Positions 33,876-42,391 of a DNA stretch of 64,000 nucleotides are shown one piece after another (position 1 is the stretch's first letter; the number at the start of each line of letters is the position of its first letter). This DNA comes from Mobiluncus porci (GTDB lineage Bacteria > Actinomycetota > Actinomycetes > Actinomycetales > Actinomycetaceae). The stretch lies in contig NZ_VUMY01000002.1 in NCBI RefSeq assembly GCF_009695935.1, forward strand, positions 62,001 through 126,000. The letters are read 5' to 3'. The position numbers were made by a program, and so were the translations under genes. Below the pieces are notes generated by a model. That model saw only the letters and a list, made by a program, of their open reading frames with translations, was not told the origin of the DNA and did no database searches.

Positions 33876-34529
33876 CTATTTTGCAGCTGTAACATCCATA
33901 ATTTTCTTGATGATGTCTTCGGTGGCATAGTCAGATGCCATGGGTGCCATACCCCAGAAGAAGTCGATTAGAATCTCGTCTTTGGCTAGGAAACCGACAT
34001 AGGTAACTGTGTCGGGTGACTCCGCGGGATTGGCGTGTTTGTAGGTTAATTTCCACAGAACCGCATCCTTGATTTTTGGCATCTCAACGAGCTCGAAAGT
34101 GTCTTGGCGATTGTCCCTATCTGTGCGTTTTATCGGGGATTTTATTACACAGTTCGGGATGTCATTTTTTAGGGATTTAACGATTTCAGCGGCGTTAATT
34201 CCAGACGGCTTCCGTATTTGTTCGACAAGAAACGGCCCAAATGGACTTGGGTTATAAGTGCGAGTCTGGACATCCTGATAGCCGAAATCAAATGTGTAGT
34301 CGCATGCATAGTCAGACAGAATTATCAGAAAAAAGATCGTTGGCGGGTTCCCATTCATAAGAAGAATCTGACAGTGAGCGTAATTCTTCAATAGTGATGA
34401 AGTAATCGAGCTGACTGTTTGTTGGAGGGCTTGCAGGCAGCGCATTTTGAATTGCGGGGTCGCTTAGCTTCTCGGCATAACCTGGATCTCCGGGCTTGTA
34501 AGTAGTACCATCAGGGGTAGGCTGTCCGC
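33876..34529 (-). pseudogene. island lipoprotein, copy 1, frameshifted and lacking its signal peptide
   Basis: Near-identical to 37850-38570. The 5' part (SGQPTPDGTTYKPGDPGYAE to ANDLFSDNS) and the 3' part (SDYACDYTFDFGYQDVQ to the end) are in different frames. The switch falls at a run of six T on the coding strand (34329-34334 as A on plus). Removing one T restores DLFLIILSDYACDY, matching the homolog at 52874. The signal peptide is replaced by an IS end, 34531-34570. Confidence 0.75.
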
Positions 34530-34530
34530 T

Positions 34531-34570
34531 CCTCTCAAAAACGAGTAGGAACAAAACCCAGGACGCTTCA
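34531..34570 (-). mobile_element. IS3 right-end remnant
   Basis: 40 bp (CCTCTCAAAAAC ... GGAACAAAACCCAGGACGCTTCA) matching the right end of the two 1,083-bp IS copies. The rest of that IS is missing. It abuts and truncates the lipoprotein gene at 33876. Nothing is seen between here and 34752. Confidence 0.75.
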
Positions 34571-34752
34571 AACTGACACGCAATTTGACCGACCCGAAAG
34601 TTCAGCCAAGCCAGCTTTCAACCCCACCAAACAGCCACTCCCTAAAACACCCTTAAAAGCGAAGAGCCACTTTACCGTTATTCCAATCATAATTACCTCA
34701 GTGGGGGTTCTGTAGCTAAGGTCATCTGACAAGTTCAAATTCTTCTTTTGGA

Positions 34753-35640
34753 TTAGTTTTTGAACTCCGCGAAAGATAATTTCAGTCCTGTCTTGTTATC
34801 GACAAAAAACTTATTATCGTCTTCCTGCATCAGACAGAGGTCTGCGCCGACTGGCAAATCAAAAATAGGTAATACTGCAGGTTCAATTTCCACAACGGTT
34901 GACCAGTCGCAGACTGCTAAGTTATTCGAATCATTGAGATATTCATCATCATCTATATCTGAGAAAAAACGCCACCCGTTATCGAGCTCATGGGCGGGGT
35001 TTTCCTTTAGGCACCATGTGAGTCTCCCTAAGCCCAGCAGAATGTTTTTTGACACTATCGAGCCGCCCAACCCTGCTCCAGCGCTAGTGCTTTCCGAATT
35101 TTCAGCTGATTTTTCTTCTAGCGGCGGCAATGCCGCACGCATGGCGTCGCTTCCGTTGGCCTCGAGAAAAGTCCGCACCGTGAAACCGGATTTGTTCGGA
35201 TCGTCAACAGAAGAGGCTTTACCCAGGGCGAAAACAACCAAGACCTCAGCCTCCGAGGATCCAATTCTGGAGGCTTCCCGGCAGAGTGTGAAAAGGGCGG
35301 AATTTCCGTATCTTTTTTCTTTCTGGTCAAGGTCAACGCCAAGTTCCACGAGTCGTCTCACGACTGGAATCATTTCCTCATGATTCATCTGATTTGCGGC
35401 AAAATGAAGCTCGTTTAGCCCATCTTTTGTAACCACATTAACCGGCACCTTCGCGTTCAGAAGAAAATCAATAATTGGCACTTTCGCCCACGCCAGGGCA
35501 CATTCAAGCAGGCTAGAGCCGTCTTTATCCAATCCCGCGAGCGCTTCCACCTGGTTCGGTATACCCGCAAGCGCAGCCTTAAATTCAGCGAAATCCGAGT
35601 AACGAATCGCAGCAATAAGATTATTGAAATCATCAGACAT
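34753..35640 (-). CDS. ankyrin-repeat protein with C-terminal Imm33 (DUF2185)-like domain
   Basis: 295 aa from ATG 35640 (GAGGAA upstream). Residues about 1-170 form ankyrin repeats: KDGSSLLECALAWAKVPIID, KDGLNELHFAANQMNHEEM and YGNSALFTLCREASR. Residues about 205-290 match Imm33-like domains: GGSIVSKNILLGLGRLTWCL, NGWRFFSDIDDDEYLND and FDLPVGADL. No signal peptide, so cytoplasmic. Both modules are common among toxin immunity proteins; the fusion is notable. Sits behind the second PoNi gene. Confidence 0.75.
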   Translation of the reverse strand: MSDDFNNLIAAIRYSDFAEFKAALAGIPNQVEALAGLDKDGSSLLECALAWAKVPIIDFLLNAKVPVNVVTKDGLNELHFAANQMNHEEMIPVVRRLVELGVDLDQKEKRYGNSALFTLCREASRIGSSEAEVLVVFALGKASSVDDPNKSGFTVRTFLEANGSDAMRAALPPLEEKSAENSESTSAGAGLGGSIVSKNILLGLGRLTWCLKENPAHELDNGWRFFSDIDDDEYLNDSNNLAVCDWSTVVEIEPAVLPIFDLPVGADLCLMQEDDNKFFVDNKTGLKLSFAEFKN

Positions 35641-35703
35641 TACTGATTCCTCATAGGTTAAGACGGTTGGAAATTGTCTCGGGCCTAACCAGTCTCCCCA
35701 CAT

Positions 35704-36405
35704 CTAGCGGTAGTGGACAAGATCATAGGGATAGTAAGGCGTGTCCTTCAAAATGGTGTCATCCACGCCCAGGATTTTCATAACCGCCCCGGCCTCAAAA
35801 CTCCAATAACCAGCATAGGCAAGTAACTCGGTAACTTTGTGGTTGTCATACCAATAGTCGTCTTTATGCCCTTTATACCAGTCTTTTTCAAGCCATTTTT
35901 TCAAGTTCTCGGCAGCAGTTTCAGGATGATCAACAATCGGTTTCAAAGCAGTGTAAGGGAACCCATAAGAAAAATCACTCCCCATCTCAACCTTGCCCTC
36001 AAACATCCAGGCAGCATAAAACTCGGTCAACGCATCTGCTCGCCCCACCGAACGCACCAAGTCATCAAGAATCCGGAACTGCTCCGGGCTAGCTTCAAAC
36101 AACACCGCCCAAGACATCATGTCAAACATCTGAATTATGCTCGAATCCTCCTCCCAGAACCCAGGCATCAGTTCCAGCAACTCAACGAAAATACCTTTCA
36201 ACTCCTCCAGATTATAACCAGCAGAATATTTCCCATAAAACAAATCAAACTTATTGATAACCGTAAACCGCTTAAGTCTACGTATCTTCCCCTCGTCTCC
36301 GTCGCTATCCCGCAAATGCGACTGCGCGAAATCGATATTCTCAGTAACCTGCTCAAGGTACTCTGAAAAGTACTTAGCATCCCGAACTCTGTCTCTAATT
36401 TCCAT
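35704..36405 (-). CDS. PoNi immunity protein of the intact PoNe effector
   Basis: 233 aa from ATG 36405 with AAGGGG upstream. Same DUF1910/DUF1911 motifs as the paralog at 28948 (FDLFYGKYSAGYNLEEL, YAGYWSFEAGAVMKILGVDD, YYPYDLVHYR). It starts 23 nt downstream of the PoNe toxin gene, so the pair is an operon. The N-terminal 70 residues differ from the paralog, which is where specificity toward the toxin may lie. Confidence 0.87.
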   Translation of the reverse strand: MEIRDRVRDAKYFSEYLEQVTENIDFAQSHLRDSDGDEGKIRRLKRFTVINKFDLFYGKYSAGYNLEELKGIFVELLELMPGFWEEDSSIIQMFDMMSWAVLFEASPEQFRILDDLVRSVGRADALTEFYAAWMFEGKVEMGSDFSYGFPYTALKPIVDHPETAAENLKKWLEKDWYKGHKDDYWYDNHKVTELLAYAGYWSFEAGAVMKILGVDDTILKDTPYYPYDLVHYR

Positions 36406-36428
36406 GAACATCCCCTTCCTAGTTCTTA

Positions 36429-37784
36429 TTATTTAACAATATTTCCAGCAGCGTCAAGCGCCTTCGTGATAATGTTTCCTTCGGGGCTCACCTTTACCAA
36501 TGATGAACCATAACCTTGCAGCTGCATATCGCGAAGCACCTCGGGAGGAACGGCCTTTGCCAAACGGGTCTCTATCCATTTCTCACTCATCTGCTTACCA
36601 TCTTTAGTCACACCCAGGCGAGACGTGCCGTATTTGGCTTCTCCTATGATGTAGGGTGGGTGGCCATCTGTTTTGTAATATACCCCATCAATGCCTAGGT
36701 GTGTCGGCGTATTGAGGTCGGTTACGCGCTTCACGCTGACTCTTTTGTATCCCTGGTTTTCGAAATGCCTGTCCATCTTCATCTCGCCATAATTGCCTTT
36801 TTGTAGCGAGGACAGGTTCTGTGGCCCGGTTCTCTCTGCTGCCGCTATCGCGTCATCCTGCAACCCCGCGGTAGCGCTCTTCGTGTCCGCTGGGGGTTTC
36901 GCCCCGGGCATGGGTTTGGGGGCGACTGGTTTCGCTGGGGTGATTGGTTTGGGGCGGATTTTCGCGACCAGCCCCGTAACCGCGCCTTTGGCTTTCCCGA
37001 GAAGGCATCCCGTGGCTTTTGCTACGCCCGGCAGCAGACGCGGAACGATTTTCGCTCCGAACCTTGCGAGTCCACCACCGACCATCCCGAGCCCGGCAAG
37101 AGCCGCGGACAATGCTGCTTCACCCCAGGTTTTATCCCCGTTAACCGCCAGCGCAATATCTCCCGCCGCAGCGAGCCCGCCAGTAATAATCGCGGCAGTC
37201 CCCAAAATGGGAGCCGCCACCTCACCCACCACCGGTATCAGCAGCGAGCCCAGAGCCAAAGCACCTAAAACTCCCGAAGCAGTCCCGAAAAAATCACTCG
37301 CCGCACTCACAGCACCGGAAACCTCGGGACTCATCCACTTCCCGCCAGAACCATCGCTCCCGCCAGAACCATCGCTCCCGCCAGGGATGTCACTCCCGCT
37401 AGTGCCGCTACCCCCGGTAGTGTAGTTATCGCCGCTAGAGACGTCGGTATCCGCGCCGGTATCCGCCCCGCTGTCTAGCAAACCAGCATATGGAAGCACG
37501 GCCTTGTCGGCAGGCTTCGGTGTATTTAGTTCGATATTGGGAATGTTGGAAGGTGACAAGGACTCGCCTGAGGCTTCGGCTGTTACGGAGCCATCGAGTT
37601 CACAACCGCTAGGATCTCCAAGCTGCACAACCTGGCAAATCGCGGCCTCGGCAATCCCGCCAATCCTCCCCCAAAGAGCCCCAACTAGCAAAGCCCCTAC
37701 CAAAACCGCAGCAAGAATAAAGCCACCAACATACGACAAAGAAACAGCACCACAAACCCATCTGTCGCAATTAAATTTTGACAA
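36429..37784 (-). CDS. PoNe-type DNase effector with prepilin-like leader
   Basis: 451 aa from TTG 37784 (AAGGA 7 nt upstream; an in-frame stop lies just before, so no longer start exists). Leader: G12|A13 in WVCGAVSLSYVGG, hydrophobic helix, then ICQVVQLGDPSGC. Gly/Ser linker about 105-140, a long hydrophobic-helical middle (about 140-250), Pro/Lys linker. C-terminal PoNe nuclease of the PD-(D/E)xK class: KGNYGEMKMD, GIDGVYY (Asp366), IIGEAKYG (Glu382, Lys384) and KQMSEKWI. Mature position 5 is Ser. Coupled to PoNi downstream. A toxin with cytoplasmic immunity implies delivery into target cells. Confidence 0.85.
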   Translation of the reverse strand: MSKFNCDRWVCGAVSLSYVGGFILAAVLVGALLVGALWGRIGGIAEAAICQVVQLGDPSGCELDGSVTAEASGESLSPSNIPNIELNTPKPADKAVLPYAGLLDSGADTGADTDVSSGDNYTTGGSGTSGSDIPGGSDGSGGSDGSGGKWMSPEVSGAVSAASDFFGTASGVLGALALGSLLIPVVGEVAAPILGTAAIITGGLAAAGDIALAVNGDKTWGEAALSAALAGLGMVGGGLARFGAKIVPRLLPGVAKATGCLLGKAKGAVTGLVAKIRPKPITPAKPVAPKPMPGAKPPADTKSATAGLQDDAIAAAERTGPQNLSSLQKGNYGEMKMDRHFENQGYKRVSVKRVTDLNTPTHLGIDGVYYKTDGHPPYIIGEAKYGTSRLGVTKDGKQMSEKWIETRLAKAVPPEVLRDMQLQGYGSSLVKVSPEGNIITKALDAAGNIVK

Positions 37785-37849
37785 AAACTATCCTTACTCC
37801 CAGTTAAGAGAAATTAAAGTGGACAAAACAGAGTCGAATTCTCTGAAGG

Positions 37850-38570
37850 TTATAAACCTATCTTCTTAGCTGCCGTATGTTCGATTATTTTTACAATAAT
37901 GTCTTCGGTGGCATAGTCAGATGCCATGGGTGCCATACCCCAGAAGAAGTCGATTAGAATCTCGTCTTTGGCTAGGAAACCGACATAGGTAACTGTGTCG
38001 GGTGACTCCGCGGGATTGGCGTGTTTGTAGGTTAATTTCCACAGAACCGCATCCTTGATTTTTGGCATCTCAACGAGCTCGAAAGTGTCTTGGCGATTGT
38101 CCCTATCTGTGCGTTTTATCGGGGATTTTATTACACAGTTCGGGATGTCATTTTTTAGGGATTTAACGATTTCAGCGGCGTTAATTCCAGACGGCTTCCG
38201 TATTTGTTCGACAAGAAACGGCCCAAATGGACTTGGGTTATAAGTGCGAGTCTGGACATCCTGATAGCCGAAATCAAATGTGTAGTCGCATGCATAGTCA
38301 GACAGAATTATCAGAAAAAAGATCGTTGGCGGGTTCCCATTCATAAGAAGAATCTGACAGTGAGCGTAATTCTTCAATAGTGATGAAGTAATCGAGTTGA
38401 CTGTTTGTTGGAGGGCTTGCAGGCAGCGCATTTTGAATTGCGGGGTCGCTTAGCTTCTCGGCATAACCTGGATCTCCGGGCTTGTAAGTAGTACCATCAG
38501 GGGTAGGCTGTCCGCTGCACCCGACCAACCCAAAGCAGAATAATACTGCTATAAGAGCTCTCTTCTTCAT
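37850..38570 (-). pseudogene. island lipoprotein, copy 2, with signal peptide but frameshifted
   Basis: ATG 38570 with GGAGGT upstream; signal peptide and lipobox LVGCSG. The frame ends ANDLFSDNSV. The remaining two thirds (SDYACDYTFDFGYQDVQ onward) continue in the +1 frame to 37850. The shift is at the same T6 run as in copy 1 (A on plus at 38315-38320). Lies upstream of the PoNe gene on the same strand. Either a shared old mutation copied by duplication, or a slippage switch. Confidence 0.7.
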
Positions 38571-38573
38571 CAA

Positions 38574-38941
38574 TTTAGTACCTCCTAAATAGTGTTCGGA
38601 GCTGGAAGAGATTCCAGCTTTTTCTTTATATTATTCGCAACCTCTTGTTGCATTTCAGCTGTCGGAAGTGCCACTCTATTGGGATTGGTTTTGATTGCTA
38701 ACATCAGGAATTCCGTAATTGCGTTATATCACCCGGCTTACACAGATCCTCGTTGGGTATCCAGTCCTCCTCCTCGTTCTCAGCCTCAAAATACGGGGGT
38801 CGTCATGATACGACACCAGCGACGAATCGCTGGATTTATAGGCGTAGGCGAAACAAGCCGTGGCGATACAAGACCGGTAATACCTGACAGCATATTACTC
38901 TTCCTTGTGGGTTTTGTGTGTCCGTCCAAACGAGGTACTTG
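38574..38941. other. gap without a supported gene
   Basis: 368 bp. Contains a hairpin AGCTGGAA-GAGA-TTCCAGCT (38600-38607/38612-38619) followed by T5 on the plus strand, a terminator shape facing no plus-strand gene. A short minus-strand frame PPYFEAENEEEDWIPNEDLC runs about 32 codons between stops and may be coding debris. No other feature seen. Confidence 0.4.
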
Positions 38942-39388
38942 TCAGAGCTGTTTTTTAAGCGTTTCCTGTTGGGAATTAGAATCAGGTTCGAAGCGAATGA
39001 TGGCTACTGGCTTATCGCTAAACACGGCTGAAGTGCCGTCATTGGCTCGCACATCTACTAAAGTTATCGTTCCGAAGTCCTCGATTACGGTACTTTCCCC
39101 AATATCTAGTTCTACTTGCCTTCCTTCGAACCGTTCGCTCGTTGAGCCAATCCCGAATGAGAGATGGCCGGGAGTGGAATCTGTCGGCATAGTAATATCG
39201 AGCCCGATAAGACGCGAATCGGGGGTCAAGGAAGTAATGGCTGTTTTGTGAACCACGTAAAGGTCATCATCCAAATCATCTGTGGGACGATTAGCGATGT
39301 AGAGAAAAAAACCAAGAAGCAAGAATGCTAGTACCACTAAGGCAATCGCGATAAGCATCTTCTTAGAGCGGTTCGGACTGGAATTCAT
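38942..39388 (-). CDS. membrane-anchored protein, candidate inhibitor of the calpain-type effector
   Basis: 148 aa, ATGA overlap with the calpain gene and GGAGAG as RBS. One N-terminal membrane anchor (LIAIALVVLAFLLLGFFLYI), then a beta-rich outer domain (VHKTAITSLTPDSRLIGLDI ... AIIRFEPD). A distant paralog (60532-61053, RTGIASLSSDGDIQITFDF ... ALIRFWPS) follows the other calpain gene, so the pairing is conserved. This supports protease-inhibitor or immunity function outside the membrane. Family not recognised. Confidence 0.65.
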   Translation of the reverse strand: MNSSPNRSKKMLIAIALVVLAFLLLGFFLYIANRPTDDLDDDLYVVHKTAITSLTPDSRLIGLDITMPTDSTPGHLSFGIGSTSERFEGRQVELDIGESTVIEDFGTITLVDVRANDGTSAVFSDKPVAIIRFEPDSNSQQETLKKQL

Positions 39389-40554
39389 TTGATCTCTCCA
39401 ATGTCATAGTATCCTGCGTATAAGTCTAGTTGATCCCAAGTGAGATAAATCTCAGCTTCCGCAGTCGGGTTAAACTTCTCATCGAAGTTGAAACCGTGTG
39501 GGTTTACAAGCGATAATCCATTATCGTCTGCTGCCATAACGGCGTAAGAATGTGTATTTACCAATTGTACCTTCTTTGTCTCCCCGTCGGGACCTCCGAT
39601 TTTTACATCAATAGGGACTGCTGCAGGGGGGCGGCTCCCGAAGCTATTATTAACAGTGGACATAATAACAACTTTACCAGAGTCTACAGCATCTCGAATT
39701 TCATTTTCATTCTCTGGAGAAAAGCCGTAACTCGTTTCGTTCCAGGATTGACTGGGGATTCTATAGCCCTCGCTGCCAGTTATGAGACGAAATGCCTCTA
39801 CAGTGTAATCTTCCTCCCGCTTTGTTACCTCATTGTAACCCAAGTGATCAATAATTGAGGCTTCTATAAGAGAAAAGATGCTGCTACCATCCTTATAAAT
39901 AGCGCCAACCTCGGCTCGCCTATCCTCTGTGCTAGTATAGTCTCCCCGGTTTATTACGGTTTCCCCATTGGAAAAAGTGACTTCATAACCTGTTTGGGAT
40001 TCTTTTGGAGGGGACCATACTCCAACGAAATCTAAAAACTTTTCCCAGACTGTCGTTGCGCTGCTTTTTTTGATCATGGATCTTAAAGCATTTGAACCAT
40101 CTTCGGTTCTAGCTTGAGATATCATCATCGCCAATAAATAGCAGTCTTCAAAATTTCCTTGGATTAAATCTGGTGCTAATATATTAATCGAAGCGCTATT
40201 TTCATTATTTTGGCTCGGATTAATATAGTCAAGTAATGGTTTTGTTGAATCGAGTTGTGAATTTATATCATCAAGATCGTTTGCGGTGTAACTTGAAATA
40301 TTTTTCCTTGCCCGATTCAGGTCAAATGAGTATGTTGGTGAACCAGGAATTATTTCAGTGCTTGATTCATCACAAGAGTTTGTAGAACCAGAAGGTACCA
40401 CATTGCAAATTGATGCTTTTACTATTGCGCTAACTTTGGTGTTTATACCGGGTAATAAACCAATAATGGCGAGACAAAGCATTGCTGCAAGAATAAATAC
40501 GCCAACATACTCTATTGTTGAAGCACCGCGTTGCTTAACTTCTATCTTCGTCAT
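39385..40554 (-). CDS. calpain-type (C2) cysteine protease effector with prepilin-like leader
   Basis: 389 aa from ATG 40554 (GAGG upstream), 12 nt after tadC, so part of the tad operon. Leader: G10|A11 in KQRGASTIEYVGVF, hydrophobic helix, then SICNVVPSGSTNSC. Protease: GNFEDCYLLA (Cys138), HSYAVMAAD (His335) and LVNPHG (Asn351), the calpain catalytic triad. The only effector here that keeps Glu at mature position 5. Followed by its membrane-anchored partner. A truncated paralog lies at 59618-60542. Confidence 0.85.
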   Translation of the reverse strand: MTKIEVKQRGASTIEYVGVFILAAMLCLAIIGLLPGINTKVSAIVKASICNVVPSGSTNSCDESSTEIIPGSPTYSFDLNRARKNISSYTANDLDDINSQLDSTKPLLDYINPSQNNENSASINILAPDLIQGNFEDCYLLAMMISQARTEDGSNALRSMIKKSSATTVWEKFLDFVGVWSPPKESQTGYEVTFSNGETVINRGDYTSTEDRRAEVGAIYKDGSSIFSLIEASIIDHLGYNEVTKREEDYTVEAFRLITGSEGYRIPSQSWNETSYGFSPENENEIRDAVDSGKVVIMSTVNNSFGSRPPAAVPIDVKIGGPDGETKKVQLVNTHSYAVMAADDNGLSLVNPHGFNFDEKFNPTAEAEIYLTWDQLDLYAGYYDIGEIK

Positions 40555-40566
40555 ATTTATACCTCT

Positions 40567-41472
40567 TTAACCTAAGAGACCGCTGAAATCTACATCCATC
40601 CCAAGGAACATGCCAGCCACAATCAAGATAATCACCGCTGGGACGAGGATTGCCGTTGAAACCAAGGTAATCTTCGGTGTGGTCTTGTGCGCTTTTTGCA
40701 AGTTGCGTTGCGCTGAGGTGCGCCGCATATCCGTCGCTATCGTCTTCAAGGTCTCAGCCAGTGGAGTTCCGAGCTCTTCGGCTTGAAGATAGGCGGAAAC
40801 GAATTCATCGACAGATTCGGAGTTGGTGCGGTTGCGCATGGAGCTAAACGCGCCGCGCAAAGAGGCCCCATTAGCAATCTGATCAAGAGTAGTAGTCAGC
40901 TCTTCGGACAGTGGCCCACCAAAGCGGCTGGCGACAATGTTGAGCGCGGAGCGAAAACCAACCCCGGAATTGACAGTGACCGCAAGCACATCCATAAAAT
41001 CAGGCAAATCCGCGTTGATACTTTCGCGGCGTTTCCGCGCCGTAGTGGCAAGGCGCATAATCGGGATAATCGCCACCATGGCCACGATTAACAGCGCCAT
41101 TAACCAGCTCCCACTCAAGGCATAAATCACTCCGAGCGGCAAAATCGTGACCCCCAAACCGCAATACATTCCCAACACTGAATTCACCGTGACATTCTTG
41201 GGCCGCCCAGCCAAGTCAATCTGTCGCTGCAACTTAAGCAACACGTTGGGTGGCAGCTTTTCCCGTAATTTCGGTGCCAGCGGTGCGCCGATACGCTGCA
41301 AGAGGGAGGTCTTCGTTTTGGCTTGATTGGCTAAGAGATTTTCTTCTTTGGCTTGCTCCAAAGTGGCGTTGGCCAGTGGCTGCACGAGCCACAGCCGGAT
41401 TCCCACAAGAAACAAAAACGTAGTGATGGCCCCCACGATGGGGATTCCTAGCAGAAGAATTCCCTCAGTCAT
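40567..41472 (-). CDS. tadC: Tad pilus inner-membrane platform protein TadC
   Basis: 301 aa. T2SF-type platform protein with N-terminal helix, two helices near 108-145 and a C-terminal helix (TLVSTAILVPAVIILIVAGM). Motifs: LPDFMDVLAVTVNSGVGFRSAL, EELGTPLAETLKTIA and RRTSAQRNLQKAHK. Overlaps tadB by 8 nt. Acts with TadB and TadA in pilin assembly at the membrane. Confidence 0.9.
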   Translation of the reverse strand: MTEGILLLGIPIVGAITTFLFLVGIRLWLVQPLANATLEQAKEENLLANQAKTKTSLLQRIGAPLAPKLREKLPPNVLLKLQRQIDLAGRPKNVTVNSVLGMYCGLGVTILPLGVIYALSGSWLMALLIVAMVAIIPIMRLATTARKRRESINADLPDFMDVLAVTVNSGVGFRSALNIVASRFGGPLSEELTTTLDQIANGASLRGAFSSMRNRTNSESVDEFVSAYLQAEELGTPLAETLKTIATDMRRTSAQRNLQKAHKTTPKITLVSTAILVPAVIILIVAGMFLGMDVDFSGLLG

Positions 41473-42391
41473 GATCCACCTTTGCCATTCGTTGAATAAT
41501 CATCCAACCAACCGCGAAGAGGGCGCCGCTGATAGCCAGAGCCGCAATGCCGATCGGGTTCGTGGTCATCTTTTCAACGGTGCCCGGGTTCATGAGGTTC
41601 ACCAAGAACAGCGAACCAACTCCGACAAGTACAAGGAAGTTGGCCGTGGCCCGGGATTCGCTCATGATTGTCACCATTTGACGACGCACTTCTTTGCGCT
41701 GGTCAAGACTCAGCGAGATATCTTGCAAGGCGGAAACGAGCGAACCGCCGGTAGTGGAAGAAACCACCAAGGTGGAAATCAACAAGCCGGCTTCACGCGA
41801 ACCGATGCGTTCCCGGAATTCTTCGAGAGCGGTCTCGACCGAAACTCCGAATTTAAGGCGGTCGGAAATCTTTTGCATCTCGGATTTGGAAGGCTCGGGA
41901 ACTTCAGTCGCCGCAAACTCGATGGCGGAGGCGAGCGACAGCCCGGCTTGAGAAGCATTAGCCAAAACACGGGCGGTTTCGGGAAGCTGGGTGATGATTT
42001 TTTCTTTGCGTTTCTGCTGCAATCGACTCACATAGACACGAACGAGAGCCCCTGCAGCCACTAGGCCTAACACTGCCAGCGCTGGAGCCAAGAGCCTCCA
42101 AATCGCTGCGCTGAGAACGAACCCGAGGCCAGCAATCACTAGCAAAACATCGAGTGGACGACGCGACGAACCGGCGCGGTCGAGCTGCAGTTCGATGTAT
42201 TTGCCGAGTTTGGTGCGCCGCAGCCAGCCGTTATAAGTCACATAAAGGCTCGGCTTCAAATTGTCGTCCAGGCTGGTGGCGGCGCTAATTGAACTTGTTT
42301 TTTCCTTGAGTAAGAGGGCGAATTGGATTATTCCCAAAAGCAGCGTCATCACGATGAGTGTGACGAGAACCGAGAGCAGCAGCTGATTCAT
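41465..42391 (-). CDS. tadB: Tad pilus inner-membrane platform protein TadB
   Basis: 308 aa from ATG 42391, chosen for its ATGA overlap with tadA (an ATG at 42406 is also in frame). T2SF domain: LPETARVLANASQAGLSLASAIEFAA and SLDQRKEVRRQMVTIMSESR. Helices at the N-terminus, two near 85-125 and two at the end. Pairs with TadC. Confidence 0.9.
   Translation of the reverse strand: MNQLLLSVLVTLIVMTLLLGIIQFALLLKEKTSSISAATSLDDNLKPSLYVTYNGWLRRTKLGKYIELQLDRAGSSRRPLDVLLVIAGLGFVLSAAIWRLLAPALAVLGLVAAGALVRVYVSRLQQKRKEKIITQLPETARVLANASQAGLSLASAIEFAATEVPEPSKSEMQKISDRLKFGVSVETALEEFRERIGSREAGLLISTLVVSSTTGGSLVSALQDISLSLDQRKEVRRQMVTIMSESRATANFLVLVGVGSLFLVNLMNPGTVEKMTTNPIGIAALAISGALFAVGWMIIQRMAKVDHD

Noticed and set aside
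38592-39251. 219-codon plus-strand frame over the calpain partner gene
   Set aside because: It overlaps a supported minus-strand gene, has no RBS and reads as a low-quality composition.
41327-42064. 245-codon plus-strand frame over tadB/tadC
   Set aside because: Shadow of clear tad genes.
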